Shown: positions 39,046 through 47,523, numbered from the stretch's first letter. The stretch: DNA of 64,000 bases from Hoeflea sp. 108 (GCF_000372965.1 NZ_KB890026.1:246191-310190); one strand, 5' to 3'. Program-made: numbers and translations. The notes: generated by a model not told the origin, from the letters alone.

Positions 39046-40072
39046 GGTCGACTATTTCAGAGCGCTGGAAACGCCACGTCTGGCACCGCTCGGTCCAAAC
39101 ATTGTCGCGGCCGCTTTTCCATTGATGAAACTGATGCCAGCGCGATTCATCCTCGACCAGGCCGAGAGGTCGGGCGAACTGAAGGCAGGCGCCCATATCG
39201 TAGAAACCACCTCCGGCACATTCGGCATGGCGGTGGCGCTTCTCGCCGCAGCACGTGGGTTCCCGCTCACCTTGGTTACCGCGGCCACGTTGATCGACCA
39301 GACTTATCAACATCGGCTGGAGCGGCTCGGTGCGAAGGTCGTCGCACTTGCCGACGAACGCGGCGACGGCAACCAGGCCGGAAGACTGGCGTATCTCAGG
39401 GAACTACAGGAAAATGAGCCTGGCGTCTTCTGGACGCGGCAGTACGACAGTCCGGGAAACTGGCAATCCTATGCTCGCCTTGCCGAACAGTTTGTTCGCG
39501 CGATGGGCCAAATCGACTGGCTCGTCGGTTGCATCGGGACCGGTGGCTCCTTGTGCGGGACAGGGACCTTTCTGCGTCAGATCTTCCCGCATCTGAAAGT
39601 TGCCGCTGTCGACACGCATCGAAGCGTGCTTTTTGGTCAACCCTTGGGCAAACGCATGCTGCGCGGGCTCGGCAACAGCGTGATCCCGGCGAATGTCAGG
39701 CATCATCTGGTCGATGAAGTGCATTGGGTCGGCGCCTATGCCGCCTATCATCAGGCTCATTCGCTGATGCGTGACCGTGGGATCTTCATGGGGCCGACAA
39801 GCGGAGCTGCCGCGCTCGTCGGCAACTGGATAGCACGGACCAATCCGGATGCGACCGTCGCGGTCATCATGCCTGACGAAGGGCATCGTCACGCCAACGC
39901 GGTCTATGACGACGATTGGCTCACGACGCTGCCCGGTTGGCCGTGTGAGCCCGTGCAGGAGCCCGAAACTCTTCTCACAATCGAGCCAAGAGCCGAATGG
40001 GAGTGGACGCGGTTCGAATGGTCAAGGAGGCATCTGGAGGATGTCATTGTCACCCCAGGCGATCTGAACTGA
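39035..40072 (+). CDS. Cysteine synthase-like PLP-dependent enzyme
   Basis: 345 residues of the tryptophan synthase beta/CysK fold (type II PLP). VETTSGTFGMAVALLAAARG is the substrate-binding loop, IGTGGSLCGTGTFLRQIFP the phosphate-binding glycine loop, and MGPTSGAAALVGNW the Ser region near the PLP nitrogen. The PLP lysine is probably K32 (PLMKLMPARFILDQA), aligned with SxKDR of CysK, but the usual DR after it is replaced by LM. With a kinase immediately upstream the substrate is likely a phosphorylated hydroxy amino acid undergoing beta- or gamma-replacement, as in O-phosphoserine sulfhydrylases or SbnA. This is inference. The long C-terminal tail is unusual. Confidence 0.8.
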   Translation: MSFEVDYFRALETPRLAPLGPNIVAAAFPLMKLMPARFILDQAERSGELKAGAHIVETTSGTFGMAVALLAAARGFPLTLVTAATLIDQTYQHRLERLGAKVVALADERGDGNQAGRLAYLRELQENEPGVFWTRQYDSPGNWQSYARLAEQFVRAMGQIDWLVGCIGTGGSLCGTGTFLRQIFPHLKVAAVDTHRSVLFGQPLGKRMLRGLGNSVIPANVRHHLVDEVHWVGAYAAYHQAHSLMRDRGIFMGPTSGAAALVGNWIARTNPDATVAVIMPDEGHRHANAVYDDDWLTTLPGWPCEPVQEPETLLTIEPRAEWEWTRFEWSRRHLEDVIVTPGDLN

Positions 40073-40835
40073 ACGCCTATATCGCGAGAGCCTCAGACAT
40101 GCATTTTTCTTTGAGGCAACGCTTTTGCTCAGCCACCCCCATGCGTCCTCAACACGGTCAAAAGCAACCGGGGAATCTGCCGACGCCATCGAAACATCGA
40201 AATCTTTCAAACCGCTGGCAGTCGCAACGGCAACCACCCGATCATTGGGCGACATCGTCTGTTTCTCGCGCAATTGCTGAATTGCGACCAGCGGGGCGGC
40301 CGATGCCAGTTCGACGAAGAGACCTTCTTTGATTGCCAGTTTCCTTTGCATGCGCAGCAGTTGTTCGTTGGAAACGCAGACAGCCAAGCCGCCAGTATCA
40401 CGCAATGCCTTCACAGCCTGGTATGTGCTGCGTGTCGTGCCAATCGACAGTGCTATCGTTTCGCAGGACGGCTGCTGTTCCTCGATCCGGTCGAAGCGAG
40501 CCATGCACCTCAGCAGCGACGAGCCTTGGAATACGCCCGATCTTTCCCCGGCTGAGCAGGTCTCGGAAGCCTGCCGCTACTCCTGCCAGCGCATCCCCAT
40601 AACAAACGGGCAGCACACACCAGTCGGGCACATCGCCATACAATTGCTCCGCGATCTCGTAGGCAATCGTCTTGTACCCTTCGATACCTATCGGGTGGCT
40701 GCCGACCACCGGGTGACGGTAGGGAGACGCAACAAACCAGCCCGGACGATCGGCGACGCGCTCGAGAAGGCTCCACCTGTCGTTCTTCTGTGCCATCGGG
40801 ACCACCGAGGCACCAATCTCAGGATCACTTTATTC
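40022..40835 (-). pseudogene. Threonine synthase-like PLP enzyme, truncated and frameshifted
   Basis: Two minus-strand frames together give the second half of a threonine synthase-like protein. 40835-40500 reads DRPGWFVASPYRHPVVGSHP and IGIEGYKTIAYEIAEQLYGD, then VLPVCYGDALAGVAAGFRDL. The frame then shifts, and 40504-40022 reads ETIALSIGTTRSTYQAVKAL, RDTGGLAVCVSNEQLLRMQR and AVATASGLKDFDVSMA. The N-terminal half with the PLP lysine is missing. It overlaps the 3' end of the cysteine synthase-like gene on the opposite strand. Confidence 0.75.
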
Positions 40836-41158
40836 TAAAATGTTATGCCATTTGCGCTGCGAAGCAAAAAACGCCCGCTCTTGGCGGCGGGTCCAACGTT
40901 GCATCAGAACGGACCCCGTCGAGTCGGGTCAGTTTGTCCAACGCATATTGGCCACAGTACGTCTTGTGAGACGGGATCCCACAGAACTTAGCGCCCGAAT
41001 GTCCGCTTTCCCTGAGCCATCAGCCAAACCCAGACAGTCCGGTTCCGGCCCCTGAGCGGCGATGCTGGCGATCCCGTTTTCTCCTCTGGCCAATCAAGGC
41101 CGAGGAGAACTCACATGGGTCACTCTGAATATGATGATGCTAGCCGCGAGCGTGCAGC
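40836..41158. other. Intergenic region before the recombinase gene
   Basis: 320 bases without a gene. It holds copy 2 of the 20-base motif (41033-41052). No tRNA-like attachment site was recognised. Confidence 0.4.
41033..41052 (+). repeat. Dispersed 20-base motif, copy 2
   Basis: GACAGTCCGGTTCCGGCCCC, two differences from copy 1 at 19877-19896; intergenic, upstream of the recombinase gene. Confidence 0.6.
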
Positions 41159-41746
41159 TTGAACGCTGGGAAGAAGGTAGGGACGAAACGCCCACTCACG
41201 CAGAAGCAGATCTGGGCTGTTCGCTTCTTTCTCGATCGCGAGCGCCGTATCAGGGATCGTGCGCTGTTCGATCTAGCGATCGACAGCAAGCTTCGCGGCT
41301 GCGACCTGGTCAAGATCAGGATTCGCGAGCTGGTCGCCGGACCGGAGATCAGGACGCGAGCGATCGTCGTTCAGCAAAAGACGGGGCGGCCGGTCCAGTT
41401 CGAGATCACTAGTGATGTGAGGGCGAGCCTGCTCGCGTGGCTCGAACGGCGTGGCGGCACGGTCGAAGATTATGCCTTTCCTAGTCGGATCGATCACGCT
41501 CGCCACATGAGCACGAGGCAGTACGCCCGACTGGTTGACGAGTGGGTGACCGCGATCGGCCTGCGTCCCGAGGAGTATGGCACTCATTCGCTTCGGCGCA
41601 CGAAGGCATCAATGATCTACAAGGCTACGGGCAATCTTCGCGCCATCCAGATTCTGCTTGGTCACTCCAAGATCGAGAATACAGTCCGATATCTCGGTGT
41701 CGATGTGGAGGACGCGCTGCTACTTTCCGAACGAACCGAAATCTGA
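41159..41746 (+). CDS. Short tyrosine recombinase (catalytic domain only)
   Basis: 195 residues, TTG start at 41159 (no ATG in frame upstream). All catalytic residues of a tyrosine recombinase can be placed: R46 (KLRGCD), K74 (QQKTGR), H143 and R146 (THSLRRTKAS), H169 (LLGHSKI) and Y178 (VRYLGVD). The N-terminal SAM-like core-binding domain of full-size integrases is missing, so this is one of the short single-domain recombinases common in rhizobial accessory DNA. It may be active on short repeats or be a remnant of a larger integrase. No adjacent attachment site was seen. Confidence 0.85.
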   Translation: MNAGKKVGTKRPLTQKQIWAVRFFLDRERRIRDRALFDLAIDSKLRGCDLVKIRIRELVAGPEIRTRAIVVQQKTGRPVQFEITSDVRASLLAWLERRGGTVEDYAFPSRIDHARHMSTRQYARLVDEWVTAIGLRPEEYGTHSLRRTKASMIYKATGNLRAIQILLGHSKIENTVRYLGVDVEDALLLSERTEI

Positions 41747-41991
41747 CCTTGAGCGGTCATCCGACGCTGCGCGGATGGCCGCTTCGACGCAGGGGACAGG
41801 CTGCCAACGCTGGCTGCCACGGGGTGGGAAGCGGAATGACCGCTTTTGGGCGGGCATAGCAAGCAAGCGGACGTTCGGTCAGCGAACACGATCTACAGCT
41901 CTTCACCATCTCGGCCATTGAAGTTGGCTTTGTCACTGGCTCAAAGCAGACAGTTGGGCCATTCCCGAAAATCCGCTTGGGTCTTGCCATC

Positions 41992-42013
41992 ATTATAAGT
42001 TTCTGCTTATGAT
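41992..42013 (+). promoter_or_regulatory. Operator overlapping the arsR-like promoter
   Basis: ATTATAAG, 6 bases, CTTATGAT (one mismatch between arms). A promoter TTGCCA (41984-41989), 18-base spacer, TATGAT (42008-42013) overlaps it. It ends five bases before the ArsR start at 42019, as expected for an autorepressor site and a nearly leaderless transcript. Confidence 0.55.
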
Positions 42014-42018
42014 AATTT

Positions 42019-42336
42019 ATGAGTTATGATTATGCAGGCATGGTGGCATTGGCCGACCCTACAAGACGTAAGGTGTTTGAGCTTGTCGCGGAAAAGCCGC
42101 ACTCGGTCGCCGAACTGACGCGGGCGTTGCCAGTGTCTCAGCCTGCGATCTCGCAGCATCTCAAGGTGTTGCGCGAGGCGCAGCTCGTGCGGGCGGAAGC
42201 GCGCGGCGCGAGTAATGTCTACCACCTCGACCGTCATGGGTTGGGATTGATGCGCGCCTGGATCGACCGGATGTGGGGCGATGCCCTCGAGGCTTTCAAA
42301 CAGGAAATTGATGCGACGAAGGAGCAGAAGGAATGA
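42019..42336 (+). CDS. ArsR-family regulator (first ArsR-SRPBCC pair)
   Basis: 105 residues, a typical winged helix: MVALADPTRRKVFELVAEKP, SVAELTRALPVSQPAISQHL (recognition helix) and KVLREAQLVRAEARGASNVY. No cysteine pair for metal sensing is present, so it belongs to the subgroup linked with SRPBCC enzymes instead of metal sensors. It overlaps the SRPBCC gene by four bases and probably controls it and itself through the palindrome at 41992-42013. Confidence 0.9.
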   Translation: MSYDYAGMVALADPTRRKVFELVAEKPHSVAELTRALPVSQPAISQHLKVLREAQLVRAEARGASNVYHLDRHGLGLMRAWIDRMWGDALEAFKQEIDATKEQKE

Positions 42337-42809
42337 CTATAGCGATCAAACCGACTCCGGTCAGGAAATCAGTGATGGTCGACGCCCCGATCGCCCGCGC
42401 GTTCGATGTGTTCACCGCCGGCTTCGGGCGCTGGTGGCCGTCAACCCATTCCATCGGCGGGTCGCCGATCAAGACCTCGATCATCGAGCCGCGATCTGGT
42501 GGACGATGGTATGAAATCGGCGAGGATGGCAGCGAGTGCGACTGGGGCGAGGTGTTGGCGTGGGAGCCGCCAGCGCGTGTTCTTCTCGCTTGGCGGATCG
42601 GTGCTAATTGGCAGTTTGATCCTGATCTTCTGACCGAAGTCGATGTCCGGTTTACGGCACTGGGAGACAATGCGACCCGCATCGATCTCGAACATCGGCT
42701 TCTTGAGAACATGGGTGCGGCGGGCGAAAAAGCGCGCGAAATTTTCGACTCCGAAGGCGGGTGGACCGGCATCCTTGCGGCCTATATGGCCGCGGCGGGA
42801 TCGCTTTGA
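42333..42809 (+). CDS. SRPBCC (START/AHSA1-like) domain protein
   Basis: 158 residues. KSVMVDAPIARAFDVFTAGF and RWWPSTHSIGGSPIKTSIIE open the helix-grip fold; GGRWYEIGEDGSECDWGEVL and AWEPPARVLLAWRIG are the characteristic central strands, and EGGWTGILAAYMAAAG the C-terminal helix. SRPBCC proteins bind hydrophobic ligands in a deep pocket. Together with the ArsR gene it forms a common two-gene unit of unknown ligand. The start overlaps the ArsR stop (ATGA). Confidence 0.9.
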   Translation: MTIAIKPTPVRKSVMVDAPIARAFDVFTAGFGRWWPSTHSIGGSPIKTSIIEPRSGGRWYEIGEDGSECDWGEVLAWEPPARVLLAWRIGANWQFDPDLLTEVDVRFTALGDNATRIDLEHRLLENMGAAGEKAREIFDSEGGWTGILAAYMAAAGSL

Positions 42810-43395
42810 CCCATTCCCTTCCCCGGTCGGCTCGCACGATGGGCACCGGCGCGTTCGGACAGCGCCGAGCCGCCGGCCTACGCCATGACGAACAACAAGG
42901 CTGTCGCCGCTCGTCAGGTCTGCTTGGGGTCGTTTGCCGAACGTCCGCTTTAGCTAAATGTGTTTCGAAAGCGGACCGGCAGATTTCGGCCTCACTTAAG
43001 CCGGAAATTGGTCGCTTCCCGAACGACAGCTTTCGGGAAGCGACAGCAGGTCGCGGAACGGCCGAGATGAGGTCGGTTGCCGAATGGCGGGTTATTGCGA
43101 GATTTCGCCAAAACCGGACCGACCGCAAACGGCCCCAATCACGCCGAAAATCGGCCTCTGAACGTACGGCAGGTTTCGGTCAGCGGCAGTGCCAATCGGA
43201 ACGTCCGAATTGAAGGCCGACCGCGGAATGGCCGCTTTCAAGCGGCCTCGTTCGGCCTCTGCTCGTCTCGATCGATAAACGCCAATGCGCCGTCGAAGCA
43301 CGGCGCAATCTGCGACACACTTTCCAACAGGCCGATACTGGCCATGTCGAAGGCGACGAGCTGATAATATTGGCTTTCGCGCAGATGCCGCGCCG
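42810..43395. other. Repeat-rich intergenic region
   Basis: 580 bases without a gene. It contains copy 2 of the 68-base repeat and several short variants of a GTCCGCTTTC/GAAAGCGGAC motif (about 42948, 42968), which look like imperfect interspersed repeats. Confidence 0.5.
43069..43136 (+). repeat. Dispersed 68-base repeat, copy 2
   Basis: Identical by eye to 5353-5420, same orientation, with unrelated flanks. Confidence 0.8.
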
Positions 43396-43965
43396 TCAGG
43401 CGGCGCGCAGGCTGCCGACGATCAGCTTCACGAACACCGTCCTGGCTTCGGTGTCGGTTACCTTACCTGCCTGCAGTTCGCGCGCGATGGCCTCTGCCGC
43501 GCCCAACAGGCCAGTGCAAAGGAGACGAAGCTTGTCGCCGGAAACAGGAGTGAAGGGTTGCAGCGCCAGGGCGACGATGGTGACGTATTCCCCCAGCATG
43601 CGCGACTGCTGGAGCGCTATATCAGGGCTGCCCTGAAGTGCTGCAAAGATGGCGGGGCCTTCCTGGCCCATGTTGGACAGGCAGCCAAAATAGGCTGCGG
43701 CAATGGCGTCGGCCACGGCGGCAGGCTGGCCCGGCATTTTACTCAGCTCCTGGCGCAGCTGCTTTACATAATTGTCCTCCAGCCGCTGAAACAAGGCGAG
43801 CAGCAGGCCGGCGCGCGTTGAAAAATGGTCGTAGACGACGGGCCGGCTGACATCGGCTCGCAGGGCGAGCGTGCCCAGAGTGAGTTCATCGGCGCCCTGC
43901 TCCCGAACGATCTCAAGGGCCGTATCAAGCAGTTGGCTACGGCGGCCATCTCTCGGCAGCTTCAT
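43396..43965 (-). CDS. TetR-family transcriptional repressor
   Basis: 189 residues, ATG 43965 behind GGAGAGGG. N-terminal helix-turn-helix: LDTALEIVREQGADELTLGT, then LALRADVSRPVVYDHFSTRA, with the usual YDHF aromatic pair. The C-terminal ligand domain is unremarkable. It is divergent from the imine-reductase-like gene; the 83-base gap contains two palindromes (43987-44014) that are the obvious operators, so it probably represses both genes until a ligand binds. Confidence 0.92.
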   Translation of the reverse strand: MKLPRDGRRSQLLDTALEIVREQGADELTLGTLALRADVSRPVVYDHFSTRAGLLLALFQRLEDNYVKQLRQELSKMPGQPAAVADAIAAAYFGCLSNMGQEGPAIFAALQGSPDIALQQSRMLGEYVTIVALALQPFTPVSGDKLRLLCTGLLGAAEAIARELQAGKVTDTEARTVFVKLIVGSLRAA

Positions 43966-43980
43966 ATTTTTGCCCTCTCC

Positions 43981-44014
43981 TTGACTCCTACAATTTGTAG
44001 GTTACATTTTGTAA
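43981..44014 (+). promoter_or_regulatory. Divergent promoter with two TetR-type palindromes
   Basis: CCTACAA-T-TTGTAGG (43987-44001) is a perfect palindrome; TTACA-TTT-TGTAA (44002-44014) follows directly. They overlap a plus-strand promoter TTGACT (43981-43986), 16-base spacer, TACATT (44003-44008). A repressor there would block RNA polymerase. Confidence 0.75.
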
Positions 44015-44048
44015 GTTCGCAGTCAAGCAGGACAAACAGGAAATAGAC

Positions 44049-44921
44049 ATGGGTGACGTCACGGTAATCGGCCTGGGTGCGATGGGCACCGCATTGGCGC
44101 GCGCGTTCCTCTCCGCCGGCAAAACGACTGTTGTCTGGAACCGGACCTCGGCAAAGGCCGAAGATCTGGGAGATGAAGGGGCCGAGGTCGCGCTGACCGC
44201 CGCGGAAGCGGTCGCCGCCAGCCCGGTTCTCGTCATGTGCCTGTCGGACTATGCGGCGACGCGCGGCATTCTCGAAGACAAAGCCGTGGCCGAGATCGTC
44301 GGTGGGCGGCTTGTCGTGCAATTGGCCTCCGGCACATCGAGGGAAGCCCGAGCCATGGCGGCATGGGCGGCGAAGCGCGGTGCGGACTATCTCGACGGCG
44401 CAATTTCCGCGTGGCCGAGCCAGATCGGCGGAGCTGATGCCGCAATTCTCATTGCGGGTCCCGAGACGATTTTTGCCTCGGTCAGCCCCCTTCTTCAGGC
44501 GTTGGCCGGCAGTCTTATGCATGTGGGCCCCGATGTGGGCCATGCCAAGGCGCTGTTTGGCGCTGCCCTGGCCTATTACGCCGCCCATTGGATCGGCTTC
44601 AGCCACGGCGCAGTCATCAGTGAAGCCGAAGGGCTCGATCCGGCTCGGTTCGGGGAGTTGTTGGCGGGCTCCGCACCGTTCTTCGCAGACGACATGCGTC
44701 GCATGGGCCGGGTCATCGCCACAAACAGCTTCGACGCACCTGAAAGCACGATCGGGTCCGTGCGCGCCGATATCGCGCGTCTCGTCGAAGTATCCGACAA
44801 TCTGGAGATCGGCGCCGATTTTCCGAACTTCGCGGCCTCGGTTTTCCAGCGCGCGGTGGACGCGGGTTATGGCGCCGAAGAACACTGCGCGGTCACAAAG
44901 GTGTTGCGCGGCACCGTATGA
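44049..44921 (+). CDS. NAD(P)-dependent dehydrogenase, imine reductase-like
   Basis: 290 residues. The Rossmann motif VIGLGAMGTALARAFL is at the N-terminus, followed by VVWNRTSAKAEDL, typical of NADPH-preferring members. The long interdomain helix and helical C-terminal half match 6-phosphogluconate/beta-hydroxyacid dehydrogenase-like enzymes, with closest resemblance to imine reductases and NAD(P)-binding proteins controlled by a TetR gene. The catalytic lysine of true hydroxyacid dehydrogenases is not evident (HVGPDVGHAKALFGAALAYY region). It is preceded by AGGAAATAGAC. Substrate unknown. Confidence 0.8.
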   Translation: MGDVTVIGLGAMGTALARAFLSAGKTTVVWNRTSAKAEDLGDEGAEVALTAAEAVAASPVLVMCLSDYAATRGILEDKAVAEIVGGRLVVQLASGTSREARAMAAWAAKRGADYLDGAISAWPSQIGGADAAILIAGPETIFASVSPLLQALAGSLMHVGPDVGHAKALFGAALAYYAAHWIGFSHGAVISEAEGLDPARFGELLAGSAPFFADDMRRMGRVIATNSFDAPESTIGSVRADIARLVEVSDNLEIGADFPNFAASVFQRAVDAGYGAEEHCAVTKVLRGTV

Positions 44922-45237
44922 GCCACGGTCGCCTGTGGTTGTTCCAAGTGCTGGCGCGTCCTCGGAATGCATCACAAAGGGGCTCTCCTTGTCGCGCTGC
45001 CAGACGTTTCGACTGAGATTGAGGCCTTGCGTCACGATATCGGGGCGGCGCAAAAAACAGGTTGCATAATGCAATCAGATTTGTGACGTTGTGAGAATGC
45101 CAGCCCGGCATGCCGAAGCCCAAGGACATCAGGTGCAGGCCCCCTCGGTCGTCCCCTGGGTGTCCCGATCGTCTGCGGGCCTACTGAGACGCCGCGGCGA
45201 CCAATGCCGCGGATCCCACGGAGAAGGAGACAAAGCC
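44922..45237. other. Intergenic region
   Basis: 315 bases with no gene or clear signal seen. Confidence 0.4.
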
Positions 45238-45570
45238 ATGCCCAGGTTTATCACAATCGGATATGGCGACGCTGCCGGCTACAACAGAACAGCCCAGTCT
45301 GTCAGGGACGCTGCCCATGCACAGGACGCGAAACTGCGGTCGGAAGGCGCTGTCATAGGCATTGCCGGCAACCCGGTCCAGGTCCGCAATCCAGAGGCCC
45401 GCGACCTGCAAACGCGCGACGGACCGTTCATGTCGTCGGCTTTGCCGATCGCGGGCTTCGCCATCATCGAGGCGACCGATCTCGCCGCCGCCATCGCAAA
45501 GGTTTCGCAGGTACCCTGCGCGGTGGCGCACGGCGTCGTTGAAGTCTGGCCCCTGAAAGAGACAGGCTGA
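45238..45570 (+). CDS. YCII-related (DGPF domain) protein
   Basis: 110 residues, ATG 45238 after AAGGAGA. MPRFITIGYGDAAGYNRTAQ, then a variable middle, then RDGPFMSSALPIAGFAIIEA with the DGPF motif and DLAAAIAKVSQVPCAVAHGV. YCII/DGPF proteins are small dimeric alpha-beta barrels of uncertain function, often near sigma-factor genes. None is seen here. Confidence 0.8.
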   Translation: MPRFITIGYGDAAGYNRTAQSVRDAAHAQDAKLRSEGAVIGIAGNPVQVRNPEARDLQTRDGPFMSSALPIAGFAIIEATDLAAAIAKVSQVPCAVAHGVVEVWPLKETG

Positions 45571-45763
45571 TCGGCTCTCGCGACCGCCTGCCATAGAGAG
45601 GCCGTCAGCCGGGACGTCACCTCGGCGCACCGCCGGTTTCCAACCGACGACCATCATGAGGTCCGCTGCCGAAGGCCGTCTCATGTCGCGCCGTTCGACT
45701 ATTGGCTGTCTCGACCGATAAACGTAATCGCTTTCCAAGTTCGGCCGTGTTGACGCGATCGCA

Positions 45764-46115
45764 TCAATTTCGCAGGATTTTCTCCATCGCCTTGCCCTTG
45801 GCCAGTTCGTCGATCAGCTTGTCCAGGTAACGGATTTCCCGCATTGTCGGCTGTTCGATGTCTTCGACCCTGACGCCGCAGATCACGCCTGTGATCAGAG
45901 ATCGTGCGGGATTCAGTTGAGGCGCGGCGGCAATGAAATCCTCGAAGCTTGACTGCTTTTCGACCTGAGCATTCAGCCCTTCCTGAGTGTAGCCCGTCAA
46001 CCAACGGATGATCTCGTCGACTTCCGCCTTAGTGCGTCCCCTTTTTCTCCGCCTTGGCAATATAGAGCGGATAGACGCTGGCGAAGCTCATTGAATATAT
46101 TTGAGGCTTGGTCAT
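45764..46115 (-). pseudogene. DUF2200 protein gene with a frameshift
   Basis: A GAGGAGG ribosome site precedes ATG 46115, which reads MTKPQIYSMSFASVYPLYIA then KAEKKGTH and a stop. The remaining DUF2200 sequence continues in another frame from about 46040: GRTKAEVDEIIRWLTGYTQE, PQLNPARSLITGVICGVRVE, and IRYLDKLIDELAKGKAMEKI. A one-base insertion in AAAAAGGGG at 46038-46046 explains it. Homopolymer errors are a possible cause, so the gene could be intact in vivo. Confidence 0.8.
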
Positions 46116-46156
46116 CGGGCCTCCTCAGCGCCGTTGCGTGAACAGCCCTCGCAAAC

Positions 46157-46561
46157 TTAGACGAGATTCAGCTGCCAGGTGATGCCGAAACGATCGGCGA
46201 CCCAGCCAAACCGGCGGCTGAAGCCATAGTCGCCGAGCGGCATCAAGGCACTGCCGCCGTCCGACAGGGCGGCAAACAAGCGCTCGACCTCTTCCTCCGT
46301 GTCACATTCCACGAACAGCGACATCGAGGGTGTGAAATTGAAGGCATGCGGGAGCGAATTCTCGCTGGCCATGAAACGACGCCCATTGAGGACAAAGATC
46401 GCAGTCTTAACCGTGCCCTCGGCCCGGCCCTCGCCGGGTTCCCAGAGATCGATCCGTTCGATGCGGGCTTGGGGAAAAAGTGAGACGTAGAAGTCGACGG
46501 CTTGTCTTGCTTTGCCGTGGTTCTCTCCCGAGAACATCAGGAAGGTGAGGATGTCTTTCAC
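46157..46561 (-). CDS. PhnB-like VOC family protein
   Basis: 134 residues, GTG start at 46561 behind AAGGAGATCC. It shows the glyoxalase/VOC betaalphabetabetabeta pattern: LTFLMFSGENHGKARQAVDF, YVSLFPQARIERIDLWEPG, FNFTPSMSLFVECDTEEEVE, and FGWVADRFGITWQLNL at the end. This is the 3-demethylubiquinone-9 3-methyltransferase-type subgroup, a misleading legacy name; function is unknown. It is often found with SRPBCC and ArsR genes, as here. Confidence 0.88.
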   Translation of the reverse strand: MKDILTFLMFSGENHGKARQAVDFYVSLFPQARIERIDLWEPGEGRAEGTVKTAIFVLNGRRFMASENSLPHAFNFTPSMSLFVECDTEEEVERLFAALSDGGSALMPLGDYGFSRRFGWVADRFGITWQLNLV

Positions 46562-46631
46562 GACGGATCTCCTTCAGTGACAATGAGTATGCCGACGTAT
46601 CCGGCAGTTGCGGATGTGGGCGGAAGTGACG

Positions 46632-46961
46632 TCACGCTGTCTCGACAAGCGACTTCAGGCGGTCCAGCGCGCGGTCCCAGCCAGCTGCGATCGTAGTAAG
46701 GAACGCGCGCGCCTCTTTGATGCGGTGGGGGTCGAGTCCGTATCGCACTTCCCGGCCGTGGCGCTCATGCACCACCAGCTTCGCGGCTTCCAGCACTTGC
46801 AGGTGCTTCACGATCGCCTGTCGGGAGATGGCCTGCCCGTCCGCCAGGGTGGTAGCCGACAAGGCGCCGGCGGCCAGAAGCCGAGTGACAAGGGCAAGGC
46901 GGGTCGCGTCTCCCAACGCGGCGAACACACTCGCTAAGTCTTGTTCAGATCCGTTCGACAT
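46632..46961 (-). CDS. ArsR-family regulator (second ArsR-SRPBCC pair)
   Basis: 109 residues with a standard winged-helix: VFAALGDATRLALVTRLLAA, LADGQAISRQAIVKHLQVLE, and KLVVHERHGREVRYGLDPHR. The start lies inside the 3' end of the SRPBCC gene upstream, so order is SRPBCC then ArsR, the reverse of the pair at 42.0 kb. No metal-binding cysteines. Confidence 0.9.
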   Translation of the reverse strand: MSNGSEQDLASVFAALGDATRLALVTRLLAAGALSATTLADGQAISRQAIVKHLQVLEAAKLVVHERHGREVRYGLDPHRIKEARAFLTTIAAGWDRALDRLKSLVETA

Positions 46962-47475
46962 AGCGCCTGAGGTTCTCGATCTGCGCGCTCCAGCCGCCCT
47001 CGTTCATCATGAAAGCGCGCTTGCGACGATGCGGCGGCACGCCTTCGAAGCCAGATTCCGTAACTGTCAGCCGTGTGCCTTCGGCAACCGGTTTCAGACG
47101 AAACTCAACGAGGGTGGTGGATTCTTTCGCAGGATCATACGCCGCATCGATGCCATAGGGAATCCAGCGGAAGCTGAAAAGGCTCGGGGCTTCCATGCGT
47201 TCGACGGTACAAAAGACGGTATTCGGTTGAGGCAGACGTATGGCCGTCGGTTCAAGGCCGAACGAAACTTGGCATCGCATGACATATGCCTCGTCAAATC
47301 CACCCTCGAATGTGCCGGTTATTGTCTGACCCGGAGCAAAGTTCTGATTCAGTTTGATACCGAACCACTGTGCAAACTCAGCAATGTTGGTGATGGCCTG
47401 CCAGACACGTTCGATGGGCGCCCGCAGCACGATCTCCTTCTCGATACGATCGAATGTGTTCACTGCGCCTTCCAT
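46945..47475 (-). CDS. SRPBCC (AHSA1-like) protein
   Basis: About 176 residues. KEIVLRAPIERVWQAITNIA, EFAQWFGIKLNQNFAPGQTI and FSFRWIPYGIDAAYD show the START-like fold, with EGTRLTVTESGFEGVPPHRR near the end. ATG 47475 is used; a GTG at 47463 preceded by GGAAGG is an alternative start (NTFDRIEKEIV). It overlaps the ArsR gene by 17 bases and is presumably regulated by it. Confidence 0.88.
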   Translation of the reverse strand: MEGAVNTFDRIEKEIVLRAPIERVWQAITNIAEFAQWFGIKLNQNFAPGQTITGTFEGGFDEAYVMRCQVSFGLEPTAIRLPQPNTVFCTVERMEAPSLFSFRWIPYGIDAAYDPAKESTTLVEFRLKPVAEGTRLTVTESGFEGVPPHRRKRAFMMNEGGWSAQIENLRRYVERI

Positions 47476-47523
47476 CGTGCAACGAATTGGTTGCACCATA
47501 CAAAGCCAGCCAGGATAGTGCAA

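Noticed and set aside
40836..41158. A tRNA gene or attachment site beside the recombinase
   Set aside because: No cloverleaf-like sequence or T-loop/D-loop signature could be recognised near the recombinase.
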